A stretch of 64,000 nt of DNA from Symbiodinium natans (GCA_905221605.1 CAJNDS010000191.1:741501-805500); one strand, 5' to 3'; shown: positions 43,583-54,117, counted from the first letter of the stretch. The notes: a model not told the origin generated them from the letters alone. Made by a program: numbers and translations.

Positions 43583-45245
43583 GGTGGTGGCCGTGGCATG
43601 TCAAAAATGAGACATTGAATTGTCTCCTAGACTGGGCTCAGGGACTTGGATCTGGGCCTGATTAAAGTCCAAGCGTCAGGTAAGGCTGAGGGTTAAAAAT
43701 AAGGATTAGGCTAGGTGAAAGGATTTGCCGTCAAGTTCGGGCTCGAGCAAAAGCCATCGACACTTGAGATCAAGGTTGCTGAGGATGCACCTGTCTCCCT
43801 GTGTGTGTGGGGCAGTGTGGCCGAGGCTTTCGGCTTTGGCCTTCAGGTGGTTTGCATTAAATTGTGAAGCTGCGAACAAGGGGGGCTGCTCAAACTAAAC
43901 TCTCTCAAGGGTGTGCAGACAGCAAGGGCCAGCCTGATTCAGATGATGATCGTCGCTGCGAATGAGGTCAAAGTCCTCGTGAACGTTTCGGCATGGTCTA
44001 TGGAGTCTACGACACTGGCAGTCATCCGCTCTCAAAGTCAGAGCTTGGAACCACCGCCAAGAACCCACTTTGCGCCTCAACCTTGAGACCACCACATGGT
44101 TTATAAATCCTATAGCTGCTGTCATACACCCAGGGCCCGACCCCGGCCAAAAAGCAACAGCGCACGCCCAATATATCAGCTCGAACCCGCACAGATTATC
44201 TTGGGAGGACAGGCGCTCCTTCCACACCCGGGCACAGGTAGCACCCAGCTCCTCAGGCAACAAGCCTGTCCTGTGGCTTGAATGTTTTGAGGCTTGGATT
44301 TAGCGTTAGGCTCTACATCTAAACTGGGACCTCGTCGTTGCCAGTGTGGGCCTAAACTTCAACACACAGTTGTGGGGGGGACTTTGTGGTTGAAGCTCTC
44401 GGGAAGGCTCGTGTCCGCTACCTTCCAGGTCATCCTCGACCCTGCGGGCTAGGCCTCTGGCTTTCAAGTTAAGGACCTGAAAACTTGCAGCAATGGTCCA
44501 CCCGTCAGATTCGTCGCGACAGTTGGGGCTGAGGCTTGTCAGGTCTAGGTTGAGGGGTCCATGCCACGTTCACTGCAGGGTCACAGCAAGCCTCGAACAC
44601 CAATCGATCTTCTCACAGTTTAGGACTCCATGCGTAAAGGAATCTACGAGAAGTTGCAATTGCAATCGCTTGATTGAACGCGGCAGGCTCTCAGGCTACC
44701 GCTTTTTCACCTCTGAAGCCGCGTATCAAACCACTTGGTGGGATGCACACTGGCCCACTAACGGTGTTGTTCTGCTGAGACGCTTAGTAATGAAAGGCGC
44801 CGGCCGAACCGAATTCAACTAGCTAAGCCTGCAATGCCTCCAAAACGGGCACGCCTCTCCGTGGAGCATATCGGGTCGGGCACGAAGACAAGACTTGCAT
44901 GGTGTTCTGTGCAATGATATACACTAACTCAGACCACGACAAGGAGGAACTCAACTTGAGTGAGCTCTGCACCCATGTTTACGAGAGGCCATGGGCCGCG
45001 CGAGGCTTCCTGAAGGCCCTCGTGGGAGATTGCATGTGCAGCATGGCACCTGCAGCAAACGGGCATGCCATGTGTGACAGAACCCGTGAAGTCCCACCGT
45101 CTGTGAGCTACCGGACTGGGGCCCTATTCCGCGGATGGCCCGCCACTGCACAGCACTCATACTCAACACAATCTGCATTTTGCAGCTTCAGTGACTGAAT
45201 GCTTTACCCTAAGCCTTAAGCCCTAGACCTGTTTAAACCACGGAC

Positions 45246-45352
45246 CCGAAGTCCTAAACCCTAAACCCTTTTTAAGCACGGACTGAGGCTGCCGGCAACC
45301 CTAAACCCTAAACCCTAAACCCTAAACCCCATACCCTAAACCCTAAACCCTG
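45246..45352 (-). repeat. CCCTAAA arrays
   Basis: A short CCCTAAA stretch (45254-45269) and a longer array of about eight units (45297-45352). Confidence 0.9.
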
Positions 45353-45468
45353 GATGCTATTCAAAGTCTTAGTTCAAACGCGCGGGTTTGGGGGGATCTC
45401 GTGAGCAGTGCCTGCAGTCGATTGCCGCATGATGGCCTCTGCAGTCGGCGATGCCGCGCCTCAAGAAG

Positions 45469-45637
45469 TTTAGGGTTTAGGGTTTGGGGTTTAGGGTTTA
45501 GGGCTTAGGGTTTAGGGTTTAGGGTTTAGGGTTTAGGGTTTAGGGTTTAGGGTTTAGGGTTTAAAGTTTAGGGTTTAGGGTTTAGGGAGCAGGGGTTTTC
45601 TTGCCACCGGCCGAGCCGAACGGCCACACTGCAGGGT
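45469..45637 (+). repeat. TTTAGGG array with conserved flank
   Basis: About 16 units, mostly TTTAGGG, run to 45588. A spacer, GAGCAGGGG, leads into TTTTCTTGCCACCGGCC and GGCCACACTGCAGGG, the flank also seen after the array near 37.76 kb. Confidence 0.9.
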
Positions 45638-46030
45638 AACAATTTCGGGATGACTGACAAGTGCTTAAAACACAGGCGGACTGCGTCCTGCAGGACATAC
45701 ATGGACATACACCACAGGCCAACACGGCGCCAACAACCGCAAGTAACTAGCCACACCAAAGGTCATACAAACTTACAGGTTTAAGGTTTGGGGATTTCAC
45801 TTGAGGAGACTTCGGCGCCGACTTGATGCCACTTCAAGCGGCGGAAGGATTTCTGTGAAGCTGTGGCTTGACCTCTTTTAATGCAAAGGTATGGATCCTG
45901 CTGTTGTCTTCTTGCCAGAAGTCTCGGAGTTCTGACAAGATTTCCGAACTCTGTGGGTGCCCCTGTGAGAGCCCTGCGCCACTGTGAGCCACAGTTGAGG
46001 TCGGTGGGGAAGTAGCCACCCTCCTGGGTT

Positions 46031-46098
46031 GAGGGGTTTAGGGTTAGGGTTTAGGATTAGGGTTTCGGGTTTAGGGTTTAGGGACGGTTTAGGGTTTC
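46031..46098 (+). repeat. Short TTTAGGG-type array
   Basis: Seven to eight units including GGTTAGGG and TTTCGGG variants. Confidence 0.85.
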
Positions 46099-46647
46099 TG
46101 TTCAGGGCTTCGGCCCTACGAAACCCAACCGCCTCGTCCAGACGTTGTGAGAAGAAGACCTCCATGCCCAAACCCTCAGAACCATCCCTCAAATCTGCAC
46201 CTGAGACCTTCAAAAGCCCGAAACCCTCCAAGCCTTAAACCTGGACCCCAAGCCCTTCGAGCCACATCCCGCCGACCGGGTCCTGAAGCAACTCGGCTCG
46301 GACCTCGCGACCAGGGGTTCGGCGAGACGGAGGGTTTGGGGCTTCGGTTTTTCTTGAGATTTCAGGCCCGTGTTTAGGATTTGGGGTTGAGGGCTTTGGC
46401 TCTCACACTCCTGCACGGCAAGCAGGGCTTCGGAAGGTCTTTAGGTTTGAGGGCCTTTTTCCCCATCCAGGGTTTCGGGCGTACGTCCCCAAAATTTGCC
46501 CCCAACCCAGGGTGTTTCTCGGCGTCCAGAAAAATCGCCGAGCCCCACCTTCGAGTCGGCGGCCGGTACCACCTTGGCTTTCTTCCACCTCGGCCAGGGC
46601 TTCGGGCTTCGGATTGGGGGGTTGAGGCTTCAGAAGCCCTAAACCAA

Positions 46648-46683
46648 ACACCCTAAACCCTAAACCCTAAACCCTAAACCCAA
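46648..46683 (-). repeat. Short CCCTAAA array
   Basis: Five perfect CCCTAAA units. Confidence 0.9.
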
Positions 46684-47396
46684 GTTGATCCCGCTTCGGA
46701 CCTCAGAGGGCGCTCTCTCTCAGGGCGCTGCTCAGTCTCGAGAAGTGCCATGGCGGATGGCGCCACACCATGCTTGTGCCAGATCTTGCGTGCCTCCACA
46801 GGGGCATCTTCCGCCACGGGCTTTGGGCTTCGGGCGGTTTTTGCGCCGTTGAGGGTTGTTCAGTACAAGGTGCTGGGAATGTGGCACTTGGGAATTTGGC
46901 CCAGCACCTCGGCTACTGGAAGGGGCCTACATCTCAGATGACACCTCCTTCTAAGACACAGTAGGACGGTTGCCCTCAAGGTGCCTCCGCTGCACTCGGC
47001 CGTGCAGGTGGATTCTTGCCCTGGCCGCAGCGGCATCAGGAGTCATAGGGAAACCACACAAGTTCCTGATCAACGGCAGAGGCATGGGGCATGAGTGAAG
47101 GCAGTGACACGCACCCCCAGCCTTGCCGGCGAAATACTTCACCTTTCGCCGTGTGCACGTGTGGGCATGTGCACGTGCTTATACGTATCTCGGGCAGCAG
47201 AAGTGAGGGGAGCGAAGCACTCGGCATGTTTTTTGCCAGGAGTTTGGAAAGTGTCATGCTCTGGCCCTGTTGGCATCATAGAGGTGCGGTCAATCCTGTA
47301 CGAAGCATTCTCCCGCCGACTTGGACAGCAAGCTGCTGCCAAGAAGCACCTACAAAACGTCCTTGGCAAAGGGTGCTCTTGCAATTAACTGGCTGC

Positions 47397-47710
47397 TCAG
47401 TCGCGCATGACAACATCCTCCTCGACCGAGACCAGCTTCATGATCTCCTCCTTCAGCACTGGTGTGGTGCCGATCGGGAATGCTTTGTGCTGAGCCCGGA
47501 ACTTGCGCTCGTTGGGCTTCTCGTAGTTCCTGAGAATGGTGCCGCCAGCGTCCTTTGTGATCACGCACACGTCCACATTGCCACCAGAGCCCAGGTCATT
47601 GAAGATGCCCCCTCGAATTGCTTTGGCTACGAGTTTCTTGCCATCCTCGATGCTCAGGTTCTCATTGTACTCGGCTTCCATGATGGCCATGGCAGCCAAG
47701 GAGCCACTAC
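47397..47710 (-). CDS. PSMB7: Proteasome subunit beta type-7 (beta-2), exon 2
   Basis: This is the 3' exon of the beta-2 catalytic subunit. It begins GTAGTGGCTCC after a CACGCAG acceptor and ends with TGA at 47397. It completes the family motif MGSGSLAAM (split across the intron) and continues with [20 protein letters not shown], matching the conserved [14 protein letters not shown] of eukaryotic beta-2 subunits, then a C-terminal extension that in the known 20S particle wraps around beta-3. Together with exon 1 the protein is 278 residues, close to the usual 277 in animals. Splice phase agrees. Confidence 0.93.
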
Positions 47711-47813
47711 CTGCGTGGTGCTTTCAAGCCCTTTGCACAATTCTTTATGAATAGGTTCCCTTTAAAGGGAGAGAAGGGAAATGTAAAGCTATCCCAAAGT
47801 ACATCCAAGCTAC
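47711..47813 (-). other. Intron of the proteasome beta-2 gene, introner-like
   Basis: The 103-bp intron starts GTAGCTTGG and ends CACCACGCAG. GGTAG occurs at both exon-intron junctions, as expected if a short element duplicated its target on insertion. Inside are a TTCCCTT and AAGGGAA inverted pair, a CCCTTTAAAGGG palindrome, and a segment similar to the non-genic site 54739-54810. Confidence 0.8.
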
Positions 47814-48336
47814 CCATTGTGGTGAAGGGAAGCTTGTCCGTGGAGCCATGAGGGTAGATCTGGTACAGGTGGGGCCCAGTCACATCAAATCCTCCGAGGA
47901 CTAGGGCGCATCCGATGTAGCCCTGGTACTTGAAGAGCATGGAACTCAGTCGCTTCACAACTGTGCACACTCGAGGCTGGGTGCCAGTGGCCATGCGAAG
48001 CAACTCGATCTGCGACTCCATCATCTCCGTGGTGTGCTGAAGGTCTGCAGCAGTGCCTGCGCCTGCGCAGAAGATGTTCTTCGCGATGTAGTGTAGCTTC
48101 TCACAGTTCTTGTCCGCGACCATGGGGCCGTTTGTGGCTCGGGTGTCGGCGGCTAAGATGACTGCATCCTTCACAACAATGCCACAAATCGTGGTGCCGG
48201 ACTTCATGGCGGTGGGCGGCTTGATTCCGGCCTGAGCTGCCAAGTACGCATTCCTCTTGCAGTTCTCAAAGCTGAACCCTCCGCGGTGGGACGCAAGCAC
48301 GTCCACGTAGTCCTGAGGCTCTTCCACCTGCACCAT
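47814..48336 (-). CDS. PSMB7: Proteasome subunit beta type-7 (beta-2), exon 1
   Basis: The beta-2 subunit is the trypsin-like protease of the 20S core in nucleus and cytosol. ATG at 48336 ([10 protein letters not shown]) is chosen because it gives a propeptide of 47 residues, near the family's length, with the conserved GGFSFENC. The frame is open further upstream. Cleavage before Thr48 in SGTTICG exposes the catalytic threonine; the matching Asp and Lys are in ADTRAT and VADKNC. Other family motifs are [41 protein letters not shown] and TTMG. The exon ends ATGG followed by GTAGCT. No missing catalytic residue is seen. Regulation is not visible in the sequence. Confidence 0.95.
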
Positions 48337-48884
48337 GATTTTCAAGCAGGCGGGACTCTTTGTTGAGATCCTCTCTTCAACTAACAATGCTTGAGCCTTT
48401 CGTGCAGGATTGGACGCAACAGCTTCATCCAGCAAGCTATCCGGAGGCTGCGCAGCGCAGAAACGTGATGGTTGCGGCTAGCAGCTAGCAGCTAGGCGTG
48501 CTGCTGTCAGCTTCTTCCGGTAAGGAGCTGGAGCTTGCCCGTCCTGCAAGCCGAAAGAAAGAAAGAAAATCCAATCGTTCGGGCGCTGGCCGTGGTTTCC
48601 AAAAAGTTTGAGAAGAGGTTCTTCCAGGTGACGTACGTAGATTCGGCTTTCTAGCAACACAGTGTCCTGAATCGCCAGTGGCACACGAAGCCCTGAATGG
48701 TGATAAGCCCACAACATCCCATTCACACCGAATTGCTAGGAGAACCTGCCCTTCCAAACCTCTGATCGCTGCCGATTCCCGATGGTATGTCAGCAGTACT
48801 TGTGGCTCTCAGTCCTCCCCAGGGAGCTTGCCGAAAACGAGCTTGTTCCAGGTCTCGGCGAGCCTGACCCCCCATTGCGAGGTA

Positions 48885-48912
48885 TAGGGTTGAGGGTTTA
48901 GGGTTTAGGGAT
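48885..48912 (+). repeat. Short TTTAGGG/TTGAGGG array
   Basis: Three units of TTGAGGG and TTTAGGG lie in the upstream region of the proteasome gene. Confidence 0.75.
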
Positions 48913-49258
48913 GTTTTGCACGCTAAGAATGTTTCTAAGAAGCCAGAAATACAGTCCATCGAGAACTATTTCTGCTTTCCGGTGTTTTGTTGGGGCATCC
49001 TACTAGAAAAGGTGCCTACAAGGGAACGCAACGTAAAGCACCCCCCCCCCCCACTAGAGGAAGAAGATGCAGACGAACAGAGTGGTGGATTTCAGTGACC
49101 GTACGGAAAGGTAACCCCGACTCAGCCCACGAAGTAGCGCATTGCCATCAGGCCAGTTCGGCCCACTCCTTTGCAAAAGCCCGGTAGGTTTCCTTCTTGG
49201 CACTTCGGGCCACCCGCAATCGCTTACTGCACTAAGCCGTGGCACACCAATGACCCAC

Positions 49259-49476
49259 CTGGCGCCCTGGACCCCCCAAAATACCCTCCGTAGGCTCGTC
49301 AAACCCTCCCCCAAAAAGCCCCTCCGAACCCGAAACGGGTTCCAACATGGCCACCATCTCGGATCGGGGCAACTCTTTGTTGCATCGCTCGCTGTTCAGG
49401 AACTGCAGCGCCTGGTCGGGAGTCAGTGCAGGGAGTTTACAGTAGCTGTCTATGCCCCCAAGATCACCTTGGTCCA
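49259..49476 (-). CDS. Possible isolated exon
   Basis: A minus-strand frame follows a GAAAGTAG acceptor and ends at CGCCAG followed by GTGGGTC, a usable donor. It encodes about 72 residues (DQGDLGGIDSYCKLPALTP, DQALQFLNSERCNKELPRSE, then a Gly-rich end). The composition is protein-like and the strand fits the gene array. No partner exon or family is recognised. A MITE family B copy lies just 20 bp upstream, so it may be a broken gene. Confidence 0.3.
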
Positions 49477-49495
49477 CTACTTTCAGGGTTGAGGC

Positions 49496-49593
49496 TTGGG
49501 ATGTGCCCCCCTCTACTAACAGTCCTTCGTAGGGATTATCGCAGCCCCTATTATAATCCCTAATTACTGTTAGTAGACAGGGGAACATCCCAA
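49496..49593. mobile_element. MITE-like element, family B copy 2
   Basis: A 98-bp element starts TTGGGATGTGCCCC and ends GGGGAACATCCCAA. Inner arm parts CTACTAACAGTCCTT and ATTACTGTTAGTAG match in inverted orientation, each next to TAGGGAT or its complement. Copies at 941, 60931 and 63045 share these ends. Confidence 0.75.
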
Positions 49594-49626
49594 GTTTAGG
49601 CTCTGGAGCGCCCGGGATCCTTCGTG

Positions 49627-49725
49627 GAGGTTCATGGCTAGTTGTAAAGTAGGGCTCTAAGTATGGCAAGTCTACTTCTAACCCCTGGGCACGTAGAACC
49701 CTGCTTATAGCTACCCATGAACCTC
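49627..49725. mobile_element. MITE-like element, family A copy 3
   Basis: A 99-bp copy runs from GAGGTTCATGGCTAG to CTACCCATGAACCTC, with inner GTAGGG and CCCTGCTTATAG. It lies only 34 bp from a family B copy, which suggests this spot tolerates or attracts insertions. Confidence 0.75.
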
Positions 49726-50237
49726 CCAGTCGGGTCTAGGCCTGAGACTCGGGGCTTCCAAAAGCAAACCCACTCAGCCCTTTTGCATCGGGCGCTCTCA
49801 AGACCCTGTCACTAGCAAGAGTCACGCAACCCCCTTTTTGCATCAAGGCCCCTTAAAGGCTAAACCCAAAACCCAACCGTGGACTCCCCAAAGCTCCAAC
49901 GAAGAAGGCAATTCGGTGACCTCGTCTAGGAGGTTCATACACTGGCCACCTGCGTCAAAGTTGGGGTTGGGGAACAGGTGGAGGTTCTAAATTGGGGTTC
50001 CCTTGCGCGGGTAAGTGTTCTTGGGCATTGAACCTTGGGTGATCGCTTATCTAGTTGGACCACGGCGCGTAGTCAGCCGTGTGGGTCATCGTGCATGTTT
50101 CTTGATTTTCTTCCCGGGGGGTTTCGGGGATGAAGAGGGGGGAGGAATAACGACGTCTGTCCTACGGCGGCCACGCCCAAAGATACGGGCATTCAACGCA
50201 CCTTTGCCTCTTTACACATCATGATGCAAAAGGATGT

Positions 50238-50489
50238 TTGACGTCGGAGCAAGACGCGCTGTCACAAGCGCTCATGTCTGTTGTGAACATGCCCAAAGCA
50301 GCATTTACAGCGATTTTGCTCTTTGCTTGGGCGTGTCTGGATCAAGAAGCGCTGTCTCGAGCATTGGGGACCGTCGCGAACATGCCAAATACGCTGTTGT
50401 TTGCGGCTTTTCTGCTTCAGCGTATAACATGCTGCACAGGGATGTTTGTGGAGTCAGCAGCGCTCATGTCTTTTGTGAACATGCACTAA
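50238..50489 (+). repeat. Short frame with a 31-residue internal repeat
   Basis: An 83-codon plus-strand frame contains QDALSQALMSVVNMP, QEALSRALGTVANMP and a partial SAALMSFVNM. The DNA repeats with about a 93-bp period (CAAGACGCGCTGTC at 50250, CAAGAAGCGCTGTC at 50343), and a GGATGTTTG block recurs at 50232 and 50440. Protein-level similarity exceeds what is obvious in the DNA between the units, so it may be a coding fragment. It is on the strand opposite to the other genes, and no family is known to me. Confidence 0.35.
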
Positions 50490-51589
50490 GACCACTCATC
50501 AAGCTTGCAAGTACACATCTTGAGCAAACCCCGAAGTAGTTCTCCCGGAGGTGTTTGGCCCTGTTGTGTTGTTAAATGGAGCCGAACGCCGAATTCCTTG
50601 AAAAAACCAACGTAAAGCGCCCCTACGCTCACTCCACACATGCGTTCTACTCCACACATGCGTTCTAGGCGCCGTGCACCATCTAGTTCACAGGGTTTGG
50701 GTTCGTGCGTGTTTGTCAGCGTTGTTCGGCTTCCAGGCTCAGGCATTTCGCTACCTGTGTGGCGCAGTACACCGTGCTTTCGAAGGTTTCGGCTCTGCTG
50801 AGGGCCACCCGATGCAGCCTAGGTTTCCGCAAGCTTCTTGAATTCCGAGTGCAGGGCTTTAAGCCGCGAACTATCCCAAGCCCAGGCTAAAGCCTCTACG
50901 AAGCACATGGCCATGTTCAGGATCCAGGTCTGGAAGCCGCCGTGATGTTTCAAGATTTGCCAACTCGACCTAAACCTGCAAAGCCTAAAATTCTAAAAAA
51001 AGTCCTGTTTCCCCCCTAAGTTCTAAAAGGCCCTCAACCGCAAGCCCCCCATCCAATCACTTGCCTTGCACGATGTGGCTCCAGAAGTGCCCCACTTCTT
51101 CAGACCTTGAGGGTTTAGGGTATTGTTTCGGCTTTGTCCAGAGTCCAGAGCGAGTTTCTTAAGATCATGGGTTTAGGGCTTGTTTTCGGGCTTCAGGGGT
51201 TGTTAGACAGGGGAGTCTAGGGAGTTTAGGGCGTTCGGGGCTTTGGGGGTTTAAGGGGCTTAAGGGGTTTAGCGCAGGCGGGCAAGGCTCTTGAGTGCAA
51301 GTCCGAGTGTGGGGTGTTCAGGGTTACTTGCGGCTTTTGGGGCTTTGGGGCTCTAGGGCTGTCTTGCCACGCCTGGCCGAACGAATGTCGGAGAAACCAC
51401 ACGACACTCCAAAGTCACACGACAGTTTCACCTCCACCATGCATGCTGCATGCCGCATCGGATGGGGCTCCCCAATTTGAGTGGTGGCGCACTGCAAGCG
51501 GTAGTATAGTTAGATATACTCGTATGTCATAGTATGATATATCTATACAAAGAAAGAATAGACACTATAAAGTAGATCATAGCATGAAT

Positions 51590-51640
51590 AAACTCTATAT
51601 ATATATATATACACATCTATATATTTCTATACATACCGGC
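51590..51640. repeat. TA microsatellite
   Basis: TATATA units with CTATATATTTCTATAC, in an AT-rich stretch beginning near 51500. Confidence 0.8.
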
Positions 51641-51706
51641 CCTCTGAGCCGCATCCCAGCGCAGCTTCCAAGTCGCGGGCTCCCATGGTTACCGGGATTT
51701 AATGTG

Positions 51707-51886
51707 AGGGTTGAGGGTTTAGGGTTCAGGGTTTAGGGTTTGGGGTTTGGGGTTTAGGGTTTAGGGTTTAGGGTTTAGGGTTTAGGGTTTTGGGTTTTGG
51801 GTTTAGGGTTTAGGGTTTAGGGTTTAGGGTTTAGGGTTTAGGGTTTAGGGTTTAGGGTTTAGGGTTTAGGGTTTAGGGTTTGGGGT
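51707..51886 (+). repeat. Large TTTAGGG array, about 25 units
   Basis: Mostly perfect TTTAGGG with a few TTGAGGG, TTCAGGG, TTTGGGG and TTTTGGG units at the left part and TTTGGGG at the right end. Confidence 0.95.
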
Positions 51887-52029
51887 GTTCGTCCGTCGTG
51901 TTTATTTGCCTTCTTGGCCGCTCTTGTCTTCGAGACACATTCTTGGCGACAGCACTCATGCGTTGAACTTAGAGAGCCCTGTGTCGAACAAGATAGCGCA
52001 ATCTGCCGGGCCTCGCGCCAGACGTGCGA

Positions 52030-52255
52030 ATTTTGATATCATGTCATGACATCGGATCTTAAGATTTATAGCTTAAGGTAGAGAATTTCAAGATATATGA
52101 TATTTAGATCTAGATTTAAAGATGAAAAATTTCGAGATATATTCCTTGAGATATAGGACGCTTTGAAGCTTTTAAGATGTAGAAAATTCAAGACGCAGAA
52201 TGTATAGATGTTAAAGTTCAAGATGTAGAGCCTAGCGGTATCCACTGTCAAGACA
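52030..52255. repeat. AT-rich tract of degenerate TTCAAGATATAG-like units
   Basis: Motifs such as TTCAAGATATATGATA, TTCGAGATATA, TTGAGATATAG, TTTTAAGATGTAGA, TTCAAGACGCAGA and TTCAAGATGTAGA recur about every 15-40 bp. The stretch starts after ATCATGTCATGACAT and ends near TGTCAAGACATGG. It appears to be an old, diverged tandem repeat. Confidence 0.6.
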
Positions 52256-52317
52256 TGGCGCTTTCTTGTCCTCTGCTTCGAGAGCGGCTAGGTCCCACAT
52301 CGAACAGGCTTCTAGAA

Positions 52318-52360
52318 TTTAGGGTTCAGGGTTTTAGGTTTTAGGGTTTAGGGTTTAGGG
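52318..52360 (+). repeat. Short TTTAGGG array
   Basis: Five to six units including TTCAGGG and irregular TTTTAGG units. Confidence 0.85.
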
Positions 52361-52505
52361 GTTGTTTGTTTAAGCTACTTTGGGCACACCCAAGGGGTTT
52401 AGGGCCTTTTTGACCCAGGAGCTGGGACATATGCCTGGAAGTGAGACTCAAGCGCTTACAAAGACTTACACCCACAAAGAACACCGCATCTAGGCCTAAA
52501 CTTGC

Positions 52506-52552
52506 CCTAAACCCTAAACCCTAAACCCTAAACCCTAAACCCTAAACCCTAA
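52506..52552 (-). repeat. CCCTAAA array
   Basis: Six to seven perfect CCCTAAA units. Confidence 0.9.
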
Positions 52553-52705
52553 CTTCTTGCCAACCCCGAACTCTCGAGGGGCGCGCGCGCCCAGCGGGGG
52601 CTCGAGGAGCTGCTGTCGGTAGGCATCCACCTGCTCAGGGCCGCTCTTCTTGGGGGGGGGAGCTTCTTCAACTTAGGCCGAGGTAAGTTGCCTTGTATCA
52701 TGGGC

Positions 52706-52807
52706 TAGGGTTTAGGGTTTAGGGTTTAGGGTTTGGGGTTTGGGGCTTAGGGCTTAGGGCTTAGGGTTTAGGGTTTAGGGTTCAGGGTTTTGGGTTTAGG
52801 GTTTAGG
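52706..52807 (+). repeat. TTTAGGG array with variants
   Basis: Blocks of TTTAGGG, TTTGGGG, CTTAGGG (three units), then TTTAGGG and TTCAGGG. Confidence 0.9.
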
Positions 52808-53308
52808 TCCTTAGCGACTTTCCTCATGCACGACTGCTCTCAAAAGGGGACCTGACGCGCAGCAACTTATGGGTTTGTGGGTTTCGGTCCGGGGTCTGGG
52901 AACAAACTGGAGCGGCTGAGAGGGCATGTTGCACTCCATAGGGCTCCCGCGAGATGTCGCTGGTGTTCTGGTACGGTCCAGACAGGGGGGGGGGGGGGGG
53001 AAACAACCGAATGTGGGACTCCTTCCTCCCCTGAAGCATGCCCACCCAAAGGCCCCCAACTGCTAAAGCATTCAAGATGTCTTCTCGCCTATGGCTGCAG
53101 GGCTCGAGATGCAGAAAGGTTGCAAAAACCCCACCTGGCTGTTGAAGTCCTTGGTGGTCCTGGGATCTCTACGCCAGCCAACCCAGCAGAGTAAGCTGCA
53201 CTGCATGGGTATAGGGCTTTTTGGAGCCTACCATGCGTTCGTGATTTCTGTAGCAGAAAGCTGCCATGCACTCATCTCGAGACTGGTGGCTGGGCAGAAG
53301 TTCAACTG

Positions 53309-53402
53309 GGTTTAGGGTTTAGGGTTTAGGGTTTAGGGTTTAGGGTTTAGGGTTTAGGGTTTAGGGTTTAGGGTTTAGGGTTTAGGGTTTAGGGCGTAGG
53401 GT
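53309..53402 (+). repeat. TTTAGGG array, about 13 units
   Basis: Perfect units except a GCGTAGGG near the end. Confidence 0.95.
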
Positions 53403-53525
53403 TAACTGGGGACGCGGCATGTTGCTGAGGATGCTGGGCATGATCTGGGTGAAGAGACCTGGCCGAGCTGATGCTCCTCTGAGCCCCTTGAACCCGAATT
53501 ACATCGCAGGGCGTGCTTACTTACA

Positions 53526-53690
53526 TAGGGACTATATACTACATAAGGTATATACAAGGTATGTATCCTAGGGACTTTATTATACTATATAAGGTACATA
53601 TAAGGTATGTATTAGCCCTGATTTGGTATAGGGACTATAATCTATATATGGTATGTGTTAGGATTATATAGGGGAATAAGACTTGGGGTC
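53526..53690. repeat. Three AT-rich direct repeats with TAGGGACT heads
   Basis: TAGGGACT occurs at 53526, 53569 and 53629, each followed by a TATACTA-like segment and AAGGTA or TATGGTATGT. Spacing is 43 and 60 bp. It may be a degraded inverted-repeat element or an old tandem duplication. Confidence 0.65.
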
Positions 53691-53712
53691 CCTTCTGAGC
53701 TCCAAAATCCCG

Positions 53713-53833
53713 GGTTTAGGGTTTAGGGTTTAGGGTTTAGGGTTTAGGGTTTAGGGTTTAGGGTTTAGGGTTTAGGGTTTAGGGTTTAGGGTTTAGGGTT
53801 TAGGGTTTAGGGTTTAGGGTTTAGGGTTTAGGG
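53713..53833 (+). repeat. TTTAGGG array, about 17 units
   Basis: Perfect heptamers with no visible variants, ended by GGGAACCAG, as is the array ending at 24804. Confidence 0.95.
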
Positions 53834-53945
53834 AACCAGCAGGCACCTTCGATTGCCGCCTCCGCTTCGTCGGCATTCACCTTGCTTCCCTGAACCAGCG
53901 CCTTCCTGGGCCGAGGGTCTTTTGCAGCTTGCAGTGCCCACAGTA

Positions 53946-54117
53946 GGGTTTAGGGTTTAGGGTTTAGGGTTTAGGGTTTAGGGCGTAGGGTTTAGGGTTT
54001 AGGGTTTAGGGTTTAGGGTTTAGGGTTTAGGGTTTAGGGTTTAGGGTTTAGGGTTTAGGGTTTAGGGTTTAGGGTTTAGGGTTTAGGGTTTAGGGTTTAG
54101 GGTTTAGGGTTTAGGGT
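53946..54117 (+). repeat. TTTAGGG array, about 24 units
   Basis: The longest near-perfect array in the window. Only one unit (CGTAGGG) differs. Confidence 0.95.

Larger units (their letters stand above)
43583..47396. other. Intergenic region with telomere-like arrays
   Basis: No gene is firmly supported. A minus-strand frame at 43895-44263 has mildly protein-like composition but no domain. Telomere-like arrays occupy 45.25-45.64, 46.03-46.09 and 46.65-46.68 kb. Confidence 0.5.

Noticed and set aside
42850-43665. Large plus-strand frames opposite the acidic protein gene
   Set aside because: They are shadows of the minus-strand gene, rich in Arg/Pro or Ala/Ser because of the GC-rich hexamer repeat.
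47091-47750. 219-codon plus-strand frame
   Set aside because: It lies opposite exon 2 of the proteasome gene, which has clear family motifs; the plus frame has none.
53309-54117. A true chromosome end
   Set aside because: Several TTTAGGG arrays are here, but ordinary sequence continues on both sides for kilobases.
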